From assembly GCF_004378255.1 (NCBI RefSeq), contig NZ_SNQG01000004.1, positions 62,001-126,000 of the forward strand: a stretch of DNA of 64,000 nt. Direction: 5' to 3'. Source of the DNA: Mucilaginibacter phyllosphaerae. Its GTDB lineage: Bacteria > Bacteroidota > Bacteroidia > Sphingobacteriales > Sphingobacteriaceae. Positions 35,405 through 44,235 of the stretch are shown one piece after another (within the stretch, counting starts at the first letter, position 1; each line of letters starts with the position of its first letter). A program made the translations under genes and the position numbers. Below the pieces are notes generated by a model, which saw nothing but the letters and a program-made list of their open reading frames with translations, did not search any database and was not told where the DNA came from.

Positions 35405-35433
35405 AAACGCCCGACCAAAGCGGACGGGCGTTT
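35405..35433 (-). terminator. Terminator of the YtxH gene
   Basis: Perfect arms AAACGCCCG (35405-35413) and CGGGCGTTT (35425-35433); on the minus strand the hairpin is followed by a run of T (35407-35399). It lies just downstream of the YtxH stop. Confidence 0.8.
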
Positions 35434-35450
35434 CATATAGCTTATATATA

Positions 35451-35816
35451 CTATGCGTTCTGGATAGAATTATTCCAGTCGTTAGCTGTGCTTTTTACTT
35501 TTGATTTGGCAGCGTCTGCACCGTTTTCGGCATAGTTTGCAGCTTTTGATTTTGCTTCGTCATAAGCATCCTGTGCATCATTTACTGCACCGCTGAATTT
35601 TGACTTTACAGAATCAACTGCATTGCTGCTGTATTCTTTAATACTATCGGCAGTGTTTTGCGCTTTGTTTTTTGCTTTATCAACCAGGTCGTTCACGTAA
35701 TCAGCAATATCGCCTCTTAGTTCTTCACCTTTTTCTGGCGCTAATAATAAGCCTAAAGCGGCACCTGCCGCAGCACCCACTAAAAGTGCTGCTATAATTT
35801 TTGCTTGGTCTTTCAT
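35451..35816 (-). CDS. YtxH domain-containing protein
   Basis: A 121-residue protein from ATG 35816; an in-frame extension upstream has no supporting features. N-terminal glycine/alanine-rich TM (IIAALLVGAAAGAALGLLLAPEKGEELR) is the YtxH signature. It is followed by a long amphipathic helical tail rich in Lys, Ala, Asp and Ser with LEA-like spacing (DKAKNKAQNTADSIKE). Such proteins are envelope-associated and often stress-induced. A large palindrome upstream (35908-35934) may control it. Confidence 0.85.
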   Translation of the reverse strand: MKDQAKIIAALLVGAAAGAALGLLLAPEKGEELRGDIADYVNDLVDKAKNKAQNTADSIKEYSSNAVDSVKSKFSGAVNDAQDAYDEAKSKAANYAENGADAAKSKVKSTANDWNNSIQNA

Positions 35817-35907
35817 GTTTTCTAACTTTTTAGTAGATGATTTTATATGTAGATTAACAAATACCATACCGTACTGTTGCCAAAAATTAAATAAGGCATA
35901 TTTGAAT

Positions 35908-35934
35908 ATATCTTATCCTATTAAGATAAGATAT
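35908..35934. promoter_or_regulatory. Palindrome between divergent genes
   Basis: Perfect 10-bp arms ATATCTTATC (35908-35917) and GATAAGATAT (35925-35934), spacer 7. It lies between the YtxH gene (leftward) and the small membrane protein gene (rightward), and is a good operator candidate. Confidence 0.55.
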
Positions 35935-35969
35935 TCACACAAAGGCTATAATTTAATGTTTAAGGGGTT

Positions 35970-36212
35970 ATGGATGTGACGTATTTAATAGATTATGCCC
36001 GGTCGGTACATTTCAGGAAGGTGTTTTACCTTATAAGTATTGTACTGGTAGCTATACTACTTGTACTTAAATACAAACTATTGCCACAAATAAACCGGCG
36101 GGAAAATTTAACACAGCGCATATTAAGGCGCATTTTTGATACGCTCGTTGTACTAACATTCTGCACGATGGCCGTGGCATCAATATTTTTTTGGATGAGC
36201 GGGAATGAATAG
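35970..36212 (+). CDS. Small two-TM membrane protein
   Basis: An 80-residue protein with two hydrophobic helices (about 18-36 VFYLISIVLVAILLVLKYK, and 57-77 TLVVLTFCTMAVASIFFW), separated by a basic cytoplasmic loop (INRRENLTQRILRRIF). No recognised family. Divergent from YtxH with a palindrome between them, and it ends at a bidirectional terminator shared with the cold-shock gene. A membrane stress role is a guess only. Confidence 0.65.
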   Translation: MDVTYLIDYARSVHFRKVFYLISIVLVAILLVLKYKLLPQINRRENLTQRILRRIFDTLVVLTFCTMAVASIFFWMSGNE

Positions 36213-36245
36213 GGGGCATCCGCCAAAAAATGGCTGTAAAAAAAA

Positions 36246-36273
36246 CATCCGCCTTTTGGGCGGATGCTTTTTT
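36246..36273. terminator. Bidirectional terminator
   Basis: Arms CATCCGCC (36246-36253) and GGCGGATG (36259-36266) with A-run before and T-run after. It serves the rightward small membrane protein gene and the leftward cold-shock gene. Confidence 0.8.
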
Positions 36274-36298
36274 GTAACATTAGTGGATTAATATATAA

Positions 36299-36493
36299 TT
36301 AAACAACCTTTACGTTTACTGCGTTTAAGCCTTTTCTTCCGTTCTCTACTTCGAACTCAACTTTATCGTTTTCACGAATTTCGTCGATCAGGCCTGTTGA
36401 ATGAACAAATACGTCGGCACCACCACCATCAGGGGTAATAAAACCAAAACCTTTTGTCTCATTGAAAAATTTTACTGTTCCTTCTTTTTGCAT
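36299..36493 (-). CDS. Cold shock protein (CspA family)
   Basis: A 64-residue single CSD protein starting [13 protein letters not shown]-1 ([11 protein letters not shown]) and RNP-2 (DVFVHST) motifs are intact, so it should bind single-stranded RNA/DNA and act as an RNA chaperone. An in-frame extension to 36556 is not cold-shock sequence and was rejected. The upstream gap of about 85 bp would hold a leader, as in many csp genes. Confidence 0.93.
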   Translation of the reverse strand: MQKEGTVKFFNETKGFGFITPDGGGADVFVHSTGLIDEIRENDKVEFEVENGRKGLNAVNVKVV

Positions 36494-36578
36494 TATTTTA
36501 TTTATTAAAAGCCGCAAGGTAGGTATAATAATCCACAAACAAGCAAAATGTGGCAAAGCCTTGTTATATTATGCAGTA

Positions 36579-37718
36579 TCAGGCAACTACTGCCAGGTGC
36601 CGACTATGCAAAGTGTTTTCAGAATCTTTTACAATACCGCGAATCTTCTCATCGAGTTCATTTACGGTAAGTTCCATCATATCAAAATAGTTAAAGCTTA
36701 CATTTTCCATTTTTATCAGGTCCATAATGCCTAACAGCGATGCTACAGGCCGGCGCAATTCATGAGATTGGATGATGGCAATACGGTTAAGCGCCTCGTT
36801 CTGTACGTTGATATAAGCTTCCTGCTTTTTATGTTGTGTAATATCAGTAGAGTTTATGGCAACCCCGATAACTTCGCCCTCGTTGTTGGTAACCGGGATG
36901 AATGAGGTGATCATCCAGCAGGCAAAAGGAGTGTTTGACATTAGTTTCCATTCGCGTTTTACCGCACGGCCGCCTAAAGCAATTTTACTGTATTTTTTAA
37001 ATTGGGTAACTATGGCCGGGTCTGTATAATCCAGAATTTTATCCCCATTACTTAACTGGTGGCTATAAGTATTGCGGATAAATGCGGCAGCCGATCTGTT
37101 ATAAGCAAGAACCTCAAAATTTTTACCGATAAGCAAGTGAGTGTCTTTACTACTATCAAATATGGCTTTCAGCTTAAGTTCCGAATCTACAATGGCTTCA
37201 GATTGTTTATATTCTCTTTCGCGTTGTTCGGCAAGTACTTTCAGGCTCCAGTTCAGCTCCATTAGATTTACCACCTGTTTAGACATCACCTGTAAAGCAT
37301 TTTGCTGATGATCTGTTAAGCTGCGTGGCTGCATATCAACTACGCATAAGCTGCCAATAGCAAAACCATCTTTGGTAATTAAGGGCGAGCCGGCGTAAAA
37401 GCGCACATGAGGGTCGCCGGTTACCAATGGGTTTTGGTTATGATCGTTATCCTGCTGCAGATCGTAAATTACGTTGACGCCCTTTTGCTGAATAGTTTTA
37501 TTACAAAACGACATACTGCGCGGGGTGCTGGTAACTTCGGTGCCTGCTGATGCCTTAAACCACTGTACTTCGTTATCAAGTATAGTTACCAGGGCAACAG
37601 GGGTACCGCAAATTACAGATACAAGTGCAACGATGTCATTCAGATCTTTGGTAATACTATCGTCCAGGTTTTTAAACCTGTCTACAGCTACAAGGCGTAG
37701 TTGCTCATTGTTTTCCAT
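36579..37718 (-). CDS. GAF-PAS protein with HisKA but no ATPase domain
   Basis: A 379-residue soluble protein. GAF domain (about 15-165: FKASAGTEVTSTPRSMSFCN, GSPLITKDGFAIGSLCVVD), PAS domain (about 180-300: GVAINSTDITQHKKQ) and a dimerisation/phosphoacceptor helix pair with QSHELRRPVASLLGIMDL (His about residue 318). The chain stops about 60 residues later with no N, G1 or G2 box, and the 85 bp beyond hold none in another frame. It therefore cannot phosphorylate itself. It may be a phosphotransfer partner or a dominant scaffold for another kinase. Confidence 0.8.
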   Translation of the reverse strand: MENNEQLRLVAVDRFKNLDDSITKDLNDIVALVSVICGTPVALVTILDNEVQWFKASAGTEVTSTPRSMSFCNKTIQQKGVNVIYDLQQDNDHNQNPLVTGDPHVRFYAGSPLITKDGFAIGSLCVVDMQPRSLTDHQQNALQVMSKQVVNLMELNWSLKVLAEQREREYKQSEAIVDSELKLKAIFDSSKDTHLLIGKNFEVLAYNRSAAAFIRNTYSHQLSNGDKILDYTDPAIVTQFKKYSKIALGGRAVKREWKLMSNTPFACWMITSFIPVTNNEGEVIGVAINSTDITQHKKQEAYINVQNEALNRIAIIQSHELRRPVASLLGIMDLIKMENVSFNYFDMMELTVNELDEKIRGIVKDSENTLHSRHLAVVA

Positions 37719-37884
37719 TTGTGGCAGCGGGTTTAATTACCAGTTATTAGCTAATTAACTGTGTCGCTAACATTTATACGTGGAAATATAAAAAAGGTTT
37801 ACACGTAATGTTAACGCAATAATTATTAATAGGGCAATAAAAATACGAAATAAATATGTTTACGGATTTTGATAAAGACTATAA

Positions 37885-37912
37885 AATCCCGCAAGAATTA
37901 ACTTACGGGATT
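37885..37912 (-). terminator. Terminator after lysA
   Basis: Arms AATCCCGCAAG (37885-37895) and CTTACGGGATT (37902-37912), one G-T pair; read on the minus strand the stem ends in TTTTA. It lies 45 bp beyond the lysA stop. Confidence 0.6.
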
Positions 37913-37956
37913 ATGATTGGAGTGATATAATATTTTATTTAACGGATTGAGATTAA

Positions 37957-39126
37957 TTATCCGGAATAAACAGACAACACCTGATCGCGCAGGTTATAAT
38001 TAGATGCCATTACTTCGCCGTATGCGCCGGCCGTGCGGATAGCTATCAGATCCCCGCGATGAGATTGCGGTAGTTCTACATCCTTACGGAAGCAATCGGT
38101 ACTTTCACATATCGGGCCTACCACATCGTATTTAATTTCGGATTTATCTTGATCCCTGATCCCTGATCCTTTTGTTAAATTTTCTATCGAATGATAAGCC
38201 TGGTAAAGCATAGGCCGCATCAGTTCTGTCATACCGGCATCCAGTATCAGGAAGTTTTTCTTCTGTCCGTTTTTTACATATAGCACCCTTGCTATTAGTG
38301 ATGCCGACTGCGCTACCATAGCCCGGCCCAGTTCAAAGTGAACCTCCTGGCCTGGTTTTACGCGCAAAAATTTACTAAACACCTCAAAATAGCTTTCAAA
38401 GTTGGCTATACCATTAGTATCGGGGTTGTAATAATCTACACCCAGGCCGCCGCCGGTGTTTAAGATCTTTATCGCAAAGCCATGATCTTCGAACCAATCC
38501 TGCATTTCGTTGATACGGATACAAAGGCTGCGGTAAACTTCCATATCCGTAATTTGCGAACCTATGTGAAAATGGATCCCTAAAAATTTAAGGTTAGCAC
38601 ATTTACGCAGCGTTTCGGCTACGTCATTCAGCTGCCAGGTATTGATACCAAATTTGTTTTCATCCAGCCCCGTGGTAATAAAATGGTGCGTATGCGCATC
38701 CACATTAGGGTTAATGCGGATGGCAATGCCTGCTGTTTTACCTTTAGCGGCAGCCAGGTCATTAATAATTTCCAGTTCCTGTACCGATTCTACATTGAAG
38801 CAAAATATATTAGCATCCAATGCCAGGTTAATCTCTTTATCAGATTTACCTACGCCTGCAAAAACTACTTTGCATTTATCAAAACCGTGTGCTATGGCAG
38901 CCTTTACTTCGTTACCACTTACGCAATCGGCGCCAAACCCGTATGATTGTATGGTTTTTACAACTTGGGGATTAAAATTAGCCTTCATGGCGTAATGCAC
39001 ATGGAAACCATATTTTGATGATGCATCCCTGCAGGCATCAAGCGTATTGCGCAAAACATCCATATCGTAATAATAGAATGGTGTTTCTGTTTCATTAAAG
39101 CGTTGTATCGTATTGTTGTTGAACAT
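37957..39126 (-). CDS. lysA: Diaminopimelate decarboxylase
   Basis: A 389-residue fold-III PLP enzyme that converts meso-diaminopimelate to L-lysine. PLP Lys in HYAMKANFNP (about residue 48), GFGADCVSGNE, the Gly-rich NTGGGLGVDYY phosphate loop, and C-E-S-T-D with the catalytic Cys near residue 345. At 389 residues it is slightly shorter than the E. coli enzyme (about 420). It lies downstream of aspartate kinase in the same direction, so the first and last steps of lysine synthesis may be co-expressed across a 98-bp gap that holds a hairpin repeat. Confidence 0.92.
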   Translation of the reverse strand: MFNNNTIQRFNETETPFYYYDMDVLRNTLDACRDASSKYGFHVHYAMKANFNPQVVKTIQSYGFGADCVSGNEVKAAIAHGFDKCKVVFAGVGKSDKEINLALDANIFCFNVESVQELEIINDLAAAKGKTAGIAIRINPNVDAHTHHFITTGLDENKFGINTWQLNDVAETLRKCANLKFLGIHFHIGSQITDMEVYRSLCIRINEMQDWFEDHGFAIKILNTGGGLGVDYYNPDTNGIANFESYFEVFSKFLRVKPGQEVHFELGRAMVAQSASLIARVLYVKNGQKKNFLILDAGMTELMRPMLYQAYHSIENLTKGSGIRDQDKSEIKYDVVGPICESTDCFRKDVELPQSHRGDLIAIRTAGAYGEVMASNYNLRDQVLSVYSG

Positions 39127-39224
39127 GTAGCCCCCTCTAAATCTCCCCCGACAGGGAAGACTTTTAATTGTAATTGAATATTTTTTAAAGCCCTCTCCTT
39201 CGGAGAGGGTTTGGGTAAGGCATC
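39127..39224. repeat. Intergenic hairpin repeat (REP-like)
   Basis: Contains CCCTCTCC-TTC-GGAGAGGG (39191-39209) followed by TTTGGGTAAGG, and a degenerate companion CCCCCTCTAAATCTCCCC (39130-39147). From memory, hairpins of this wording recur between genes in many Sphingobacteriaceae genomes. It lies between aspartate kinase and lysA. Confidence 0.5.
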
Positions 39225-40535
39225 TTAAAACAGCCTGCTATGCAAGCTCCTCAGCACCTCTACCTTTTCTTCTGTTTTTACCAGTACAGACATGTTATGG
39301 TCGCTGCCACCGTATGATATCATTCTTACCGGTACGTGTTTAATGGCTTCCAGCACACGGGCTGCATAGCCGTGCTTTTCGGCGCCGAAATCGCCAACCA
39401 CGCAAATAATAGTGTGGTTAACATCAATCTCTACCGAACCAAATTTACCCAGCTCGGCAGTAATTTCGCCCAGGTAGGTAGTGTCATCAATGGTTAAAGA
39501 TACCGCCACTTCTGATGTAGTGATCATATCTATAGATGTGCGGTAACGCTCAAACACCTCAAATACACGCCGTAAAAAGCCATGCGCCAGCAGCATACGG
39601 CTGCTCTGGATCTTAATGGCCGTAATGCCATCTTTTGCAGCTATCGATTTTATTTTATCCTTTTCGCTGGTATTGGTTATCAGCGTACCGGCAGCCTGCG
39701 GGTCCATGGTGTTCAGCAAGCGCACCGGGATCTTATATTTTTGCGCCGGGAACACACTTTGCGGGTGCAAAATTTTTGCACCAAAGTAAGCCAGCTCGGC
39801 CGCTTCATCAAACGATAGTTGCGCAATGGGTTTGGTATTGTTTACGATGCGCGGGTCGTTATTGTGCATGCCGTCAATATCTGTCCATATCTGTACTTCT
39901 TCGCTGCGGATGCCTGCACCAATTAATGATGCTGTGTAATCGCTGCCGCCGCGGCGCAGGTTATCAATTTCGCCAAAGGCATTACGGCAAATAAAGCCCT
40001 GGGTAATAAACAGGTTTACATCGGGGTGTTTATCTAATAGCGGGTTAAGATGTGTGGTAATGTGATCAACAACCGGCTCATTATCCTCATCGGTTTTCAT
40101 AAACGCTAACGCAGGTAATAAAACTGATGGCACACCAATCTCTTTAAGATAGATATGATATAACGCAGTAGAAAGTAGTTCGCCCTGTGCTAAAATAATT
40201 TTATCTTCTATTGGGGTAAACAGGTCGTTGGCAAAACTGCTTAATAATTTAAAATGATAATCAATAACTCCCTTGCCTTGTTCAAATGTTTCGGGCTTTT
40301 TTAGAAGGTCTTTAATAACAATTTCGTATTTGTCTTTTAACGCAGCAACTAAATTTGCAGCTTTTGCCTTATCGTTTACAAGGTAGGCCTGGCCTATTTC
40401 TACTAAATTATTTGTGGTGCCAGACATGGCCGATAATACCACGATCTGCCTCTCCTGAGGGTTGATTATATCCAGCAGCTTCTGCATGCGGCCGGCACTT
40501 CCGACTGATGTTCCGCCAAATTTTAAAACTTTCAT
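39225..40535 (-). CDS. Aspartate kinase
   Basis: A 436-residue enzyme starting MKVLKFGGTSVG, the family's ATP-binding opening. It phosphorylates L-aspartate, the first step toward lysine, threonine, methionine and diaminopimelate. FITQGFICRNAFGEIDNLRRGGSDYTASL and IWTDIDGMHNNDPR are kinase-core motifs. The C-terminal part (about 300-436) holds ACT domains for feedback control. No homoserine dehydrogenase fusion. An in-frame extension to 40562 was rejected in favour of the ATG at 40535. Divergent from the phosphohexomutase gene. Confidence 0.92.
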   Translation of the reverse strand: MKVLKFGGTSVGSAGRMQKLLDIINPQERQIVVLSAMSGTTNNLVEIGQAYLVNDKAKAANLVAALKDKYEIVIKDLLKKPETFEQGKGVIDYHFKLLSSFANDLFTPIEDKIILAQGELLSTALYHIYLKEIGVPSVLLPALAFMKTDEDNEPVVDHITTHLNPLLDKHPDVNLFITQGFICRNAFGEIDNLRRGGSDYTASLIGAGIRSEEVQIWTDIDGMHNNDPRIVNNTKPIAQLSFDEAAELAYFGAKILHPQSVFPAQKYKIPVRLLNTMDPQAAGTLITNTSEKDKIKSIAAKDGITAIKIQSSRMLLAHGFLRRVFEVFERYRTSIDMITTSEVAVSLTIDDTTYLGEITAELGKFGSVEIDVNHTIICVVGDFGAEKHGYAARVLEAIKHVPVRMISYGGSDHNMSVLVKTEEKVEVLRSLHSRLF

Positions 40536-40563
40536 TATTTGTTTCCGTTTACCATAAAACATT

Positions 40564-40583
40564 AATATTCTTGTATGAATATT
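40564..40583. promoter_or_regulatory. Inverted repeat in a divergent promoter
   Basis: Arms AATATTC (40564-40570) and GAATATT (40577-40583), spacer 6. It lies between the aspartate kinase (leftward) and phosphohexomutase (rightward) genes. Confidence 0.35.
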
Positions 40584-40623
40584 GAGGCGCTAAAAATAGG
40601 ATTTTAAACCACTTATATCTAAA

Positions 40624-42033
40624 ATGAGCAAAATAAAATTTGGAACAGATGGCTGGAGAGCGATCATTGCCGACGACTTTACTGTAGAGAACGTAAAACG
40701 TGTTGCTTATGCAACCGCATTGTGGCTAAAACAAAACTTTGAGAACCCATCTGCCGTGGTAGGTTGCGACCCGCGTTTTGCAGGGCCAATGTTTGCAGAT
40801 GTTACCACAGCTGTGCTTGCATCGCAGGGTATTAAGGTATTTCGTGCCGAAAATACCTTTGTATCAACCCCTATGATATCATTGGGTACGGTGCGTAAAG
40901 AAGCATCGGCAGGTATAATCATTACCGCCAGCCATAACCCGCCGGCATATAACGGGTATAAAATAAAAGCTTTTTATGGTGGCCCGGCCACGCCCGATGA
41001 TATTGAAAAGGTAGAGTCTCAGATACCGGATACATTAACTGTGGAGTTAAAATCTGTAACCGATTATGTTACCGAAGGCCTGGTAGAATATATCAACCTG
41101 GAGGATATGTATGTAGAGCATGCCGAAAACAGCTTCGATATACCGGCCATTCGCGACAGCGGCTTACAATGGGCTTATGATGCCATGTACGGTGCAGGGC
41201 AGAACGTAATGCGCCGCCTGTTTCCGGATATTACGTTTTTGCACAGCGATTACAACCCAAGCTTTGACGGCCAGGCACCCGAGCCTATTCAGCGCAACCT
41301 GCAGGAGTTTGAACAATTGATCAAGTTGTCTGAAGGAGAAATTGCATCTGGTTTGGTTACTGATGGCGATGCAGACCGGATTGGCTTGTATGACGGCGAC
41401 GGCACGTTTGTAGATTCGCACCATATATTGCTGCTGCTTATCCACTATATGCACAAGGTTAAAGGCGAAACCGGCGAAGTGTATTCTACCTTCTCGTGTA
41501 CCAGCAAGATCCAGAAACTTTGTGATGCTTACGGATTAAATAATACGGTTACCAAAATTGGGTTTAAATACATTTGCGACCTGATCGTGAACAGCGGCAA
41601 AACCTTTATGGTGGGCGGCGAAGAATCTGGCGGTATTGCAGTTAACGGCCATATACCAGAGCGCGATGGCGTTTGGATAGGTTTGATGATTTGGGAGTTT
41701 ATGGCCAAAAGCGGCCGCAGCTTAAAAGATCTGGTTCAGGAAATTTATGATGTGGTTGGTAAATTTGCTGTAGAGCGTTACGACCTGCATGTTACCGAAG
41801 AAAAGAAACAAGCCATCATCAGCAATTGTAAAAGCGGTATCAGCAGCTTTGGTAATTTAAAGGTTGCCCGTACGGAAGACCTGGATGGGTTTAAATTCTT
41901 TTTTGAGGATGAAACCTGGGTAATGATCCGCCCATCTGGCACCGAGCCTGTTCTGCGTGTATATGCCGAGGCGCCAACCACTGCCGAGTCTTTTAAAATA
42001 TTAGATACCGTTAAGGCAGAATTATTGAAGTAA
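40624..42033 (+). CDS. Phosphoglucomutase/phosphomannomutase family protein
   Basis: A 469-residue alpha-D-phosphohexomutase. Phosphoserine loop TASHNPPAYNGYK (about residue 102), metal loop DGDADRIGLYDGDG (about 240), sugar loop GGEESGGIA (about 337) and the C-terminal phosphate-binding RPSGTEPVLRVY. It interconverts hexose 1- and 6-phosphates (glucose, mannose or glucosamine; substrate class not readable). It starts 88 bp from the divergent aspartate kinase gene and ends at a terminator. Confidence 0.92.
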   Translation: MSKIKFGTDGWRAIIADDFTVENVKRVAYATALWLKQNFENPSAVVGCDPRFAGPMFADVTTAVLASQGIKVFRAENTFVSTPMISLGTVRKEASAGIIITASHNPPAYNGYKIKAFYGGPATPDDIEKVESQIPDTLTVELKSVTDYVTEGLVEYINLEDMYVEHAENSFDIPAIRDSGLQWAYDAMYGAGQNVMRRLFPDITFLHSDYNPSFDGQAPEPIQRNLQEFEQLIKLSEGEIASGLVTDGDADRIGLYDGDGTFVDSHHILLLLIHYMHKVKGETGEVYSTFSCTSKIQKLCDAYGLNNTVTKIGFKYICDLIVNSGKTFMVGGEESGGIAVNGHIPERDGVWIGLMIWEFMAKSGRSLKDLVQEIYDVVGKFAVERYDLHVTEEKKQAIISNCKSGISSFGNLKVARTEDLDGFKFFFEDETWVMIRPSGTEPVLRVYAEAPTTAESFKILDTVKAELLK

Positions 42034-42061
42034 AACCTGTTTTTATATATTTATTATCTTT

Positions 42062-42088
42062 AAAGGCTTGCTTAGGCAGGCCTTTTTT
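42062..42088 (+). terminator. Terminator of the phosphohexomutase gene
   Basis: AAAGGCxTGC...GCAxGGCCTT stem (42062-42083) followed by T6. Confidence 0.7.
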
Positions 42089-42098
42089 ACAGCCATAA

Positions 42099-42128
42099 AA
42101 AACGCCCGGCCATACAGCCGGGCGTTTT
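42099..42128. terminator. Terminator of the M1 peptidase gene
   Basis: Perfect 12-bp arms AAAACGCCCGGC (42099-42110) and GCCGGGCGTTTT (42117-42128). With A and T runs on both sides it can act in either direction; it lies 24 bp beyond the leftward peptidase stop. Confidence 0.8.
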
Positions 42129-42151
42129 AGTTAAAGGCATTATAAAATCGC

Positions 42152-44041
42152 TTATTTTACTTTAGGCGCCCAGGTATTATTACCTGGGTCGGCATCTACA
42201 AAAATGCCGTTATCTAACGTAACAGATTTAAGGCTTTTACCTCTTTCTGCTTTAAACGTTATAAAAGCTTCTTTTTGGTTTTTCTCCCAAACGGCTGGTG
42301 TTTGGTGTATTGTTTTGGTGCTGCCATCTGCATAGGTAATAACCACATCAAACGGAATGGCAAAACCACCAATGTTGCTTACTGTTAAAGTGTAACCATC
42401 TTTACCGGTTACGCCGGTTTTTACTGCAATATCGTTATAGTAATTGGTGAAGAACCAGTTATTAAAAAACCAGGTTAAATTACGGCCGGATACGTTAGTC
42501 ATCGAGTTAAAGTAATCCCACGGGATGGGGTGCTTACCATGCCACCTATCCATATAACCATGCAGTGCTTTTTTAAACAGATCATCGCCCAGCATATCTT
42601 TTAAGGCCAGGTAGCTTAAGGATGGCTTGCCATAAGCATTGTTGCCGTAACCGGTTGTTAATTCGCTGGTTTGGGTAATAACAGGCAGATCCTGGTTAGA
42701 TGAACGGTTGCCGATCCATCCGTTAATACGAAACTGTTTGTAGAAGGCGTCGGCTTTTTCTTTACCTTTTTCGGCAATGCCTATCAGGTATTCTAAAGTA
42801 GTGGCCCAGCCCTCGTCCATAAAGGCGTAGCGGGTTTCGTTAATGCCCATATAAAAAGGGAACCAGGTGTGTGCTATCTCGTGGTCCTGCACCAGTTGGG
42901 CAAAGCTTGGGTCGCCCATTTGGCTGTCATTTACCATCATTGGGTATTCCATATCTGCAAAGCCTTGGAATGCAGTCATTTTAGGAAACGGGTAAGGTAC
43001 ACCCGGCCAGTTATGGCTAAACCATCCCAGGGCATTACGGCCATACTGTACAGATTGTTTAAAGTCGGTACCGGCTGCAGAATATGCAGCCTGCATGCTT
43101 GCCCTCCTCCCGGTTTTGTTATCCACAATTACACTGCCTGCATCCCAAATATAATGGTTGCTTAAACCAACAGCTACATCGCTAATGTCGGTAGCGGTCC
43201 ATGTCCAGGTATTCATAGCGTTTTGGGCGGTAACCTTGTTGCCGGTAACCTCGTCAATAGTAGCCACATGAATGGTGCTGTCGCTGGTCATTGATTTTTG
43301 CAGGCGGGCAGCATATTCTTTTTGTAGCACCTTTGTTGGGTTTTGTAAAGTGCCCGTAGCCCAAACTATAAAGTTTTTAGGTACGGTAACGTTAAGGGTA
43401 TAATCGTTAAAATCGTTGTAAAACTCCTGCGCATCGGTAAAGGCAACGCGGTCCCAGCCGTTGTAATCATCATAAACAGATACACGGGGATAAAAGTAAG
43501 CCAGGTAATAACTGGTGCTGTCTATCTGCCCTTCGCGGCCGCTTTGTTTTGATGCATCAAAATGCCAGGCAATATTTATCTGTACAGAATCATGCGGCAT
43601 CAAAGGTTTTGTGAGGCTTACCGCTTGATTGGTTGATGCAGCCTGTGCATTGTTCCAGGGTTTTTTTTGGCCCGATATTATAAATGTATCTATTTGCACG
43701 CCGGATGTTAAATAATCAGGGCTGGCGTCACTCATCCTTGCTGATCCGGGGCGATGGATGTTCAGGATGAGTTTCATATTCAGCCTTTTCAGCGTATCCG
43801 GGCTGTTATTAAAATAAGTAATGGTTTCCGTGCCTTTTACGGTACTAAGGGGAGGCGCTGCCGTGATAGAAATATTGTAGCGTGCATGGTTTTGCCAGTA
43901 TTTGGCGCCCGGTTTTCCATCGGCGCTACGGGTACCTTTGGCAAAAGCCCTTTGAATATCGCGCGGCATATAAAGGCTTTGCGCCTGCAATTGTAACAGC
44001 GCAAAGCTGCAGGCCGCCGTTATCAGTAGTTTTTTAAGCAT
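42152..44041 (-). CDS. Exported M1 family metallopeptidase
   Basis: A 629-residue aminopeptidase with signal peptide ending LQLQAQ. The zinc motif is HEIAH followed by 18 residues and the third-ligand Glu in DEGWATTLEYL (about residues 389-412). GFADMEYPMM corresponds to the GAMEN exopeptidase motif in altered form. It should trim N-terminal residues from peptides in the periplasm. The long N-terminal beta domain (about 25-270) is normal for M1. It has no operon partner. Confidence 0.9.
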   Translation of the reverse strand: MLKKLLITAACSFALLQLQAQSLYMPRDIQRAFAKGTRSADGKPGAKYWQNHARYNISITAAPPLSTVKGTETITYFNNSPDTLKRLNMKLILNIHRPGSARMSDASPDYLTSGVQIDTFIISGQKKPWNNAQAASTNQAVSLTKPLMPHDSVQINIAWHFDASKQSGREGQIDSTSYYLAYFYPRVSVYDDYNGWDRVAFTDAQEFYNDFNDYTLNVTVPKNFIVWATGTLQNPTKVLQKEYAARLQKSMTSDSTIHVATIDEVTGNKVTAQNAMNTWTWTATDISDVAVGLSNHYIWDAGSVIVDNKTGRRASMQAAYSAAGTDFKQSVQYGRNALGWFSHNWPGVPYPFPKMTAFQGFADMEYPMMVNDSQMGDPSFAQLVQDHEIAHTWFPFYMGINETRYAFMDEGWATTLEYLIGIAEKGKEKADAFYKQFRINGWIGNRSSNQDLPVITQTSELTTGYGNNAYGKPSLSYLALKDMLGDDLFKKALHGYMDRWHGKHPIPWDYFNSMTNVSGRNLTWFFNNWFFTNYYNDIAVKTGVTGKDGYTLTVSNIGGFAIPFDVVITYADGSTKTIHQTPAVWEKNQKEAFITFKAERGKSLKSVTLDNGIFVDADPGNNTWAPKVK

Positions 44042-44209
44042 AATAAGTAATTGATTTTGGTGTGAAAACGAAACAAATGTAGAATATATATCAATATAGC
44101 TTATGGTAATTAGGTAAACGAATTGTTACAATCATCACTTGTTTCACTGGATTTAATTTTTTTTCTTTGTATTAGTTATTTTAGTAGGGGTATTAAATAA
44201 CTATTAGGG

Positions 44210-44235
44210 AGCCGGGCTTTATGCCCGGCTTTTTT
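44210..44235 (+). terminator. Rightward terminator without an upstream rightward gene
   Basis: Arms AGCCGGGC (44210-44217) and GCCCGGCT (44223-44230) followed by a T-run on the plus strand only. It touches the stop of the leftward DUF892 gene but has no T-tract in that direction. The gap 44042-44209 contains no protein gene; a small RNA there is possible. Confidence 0.6.
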
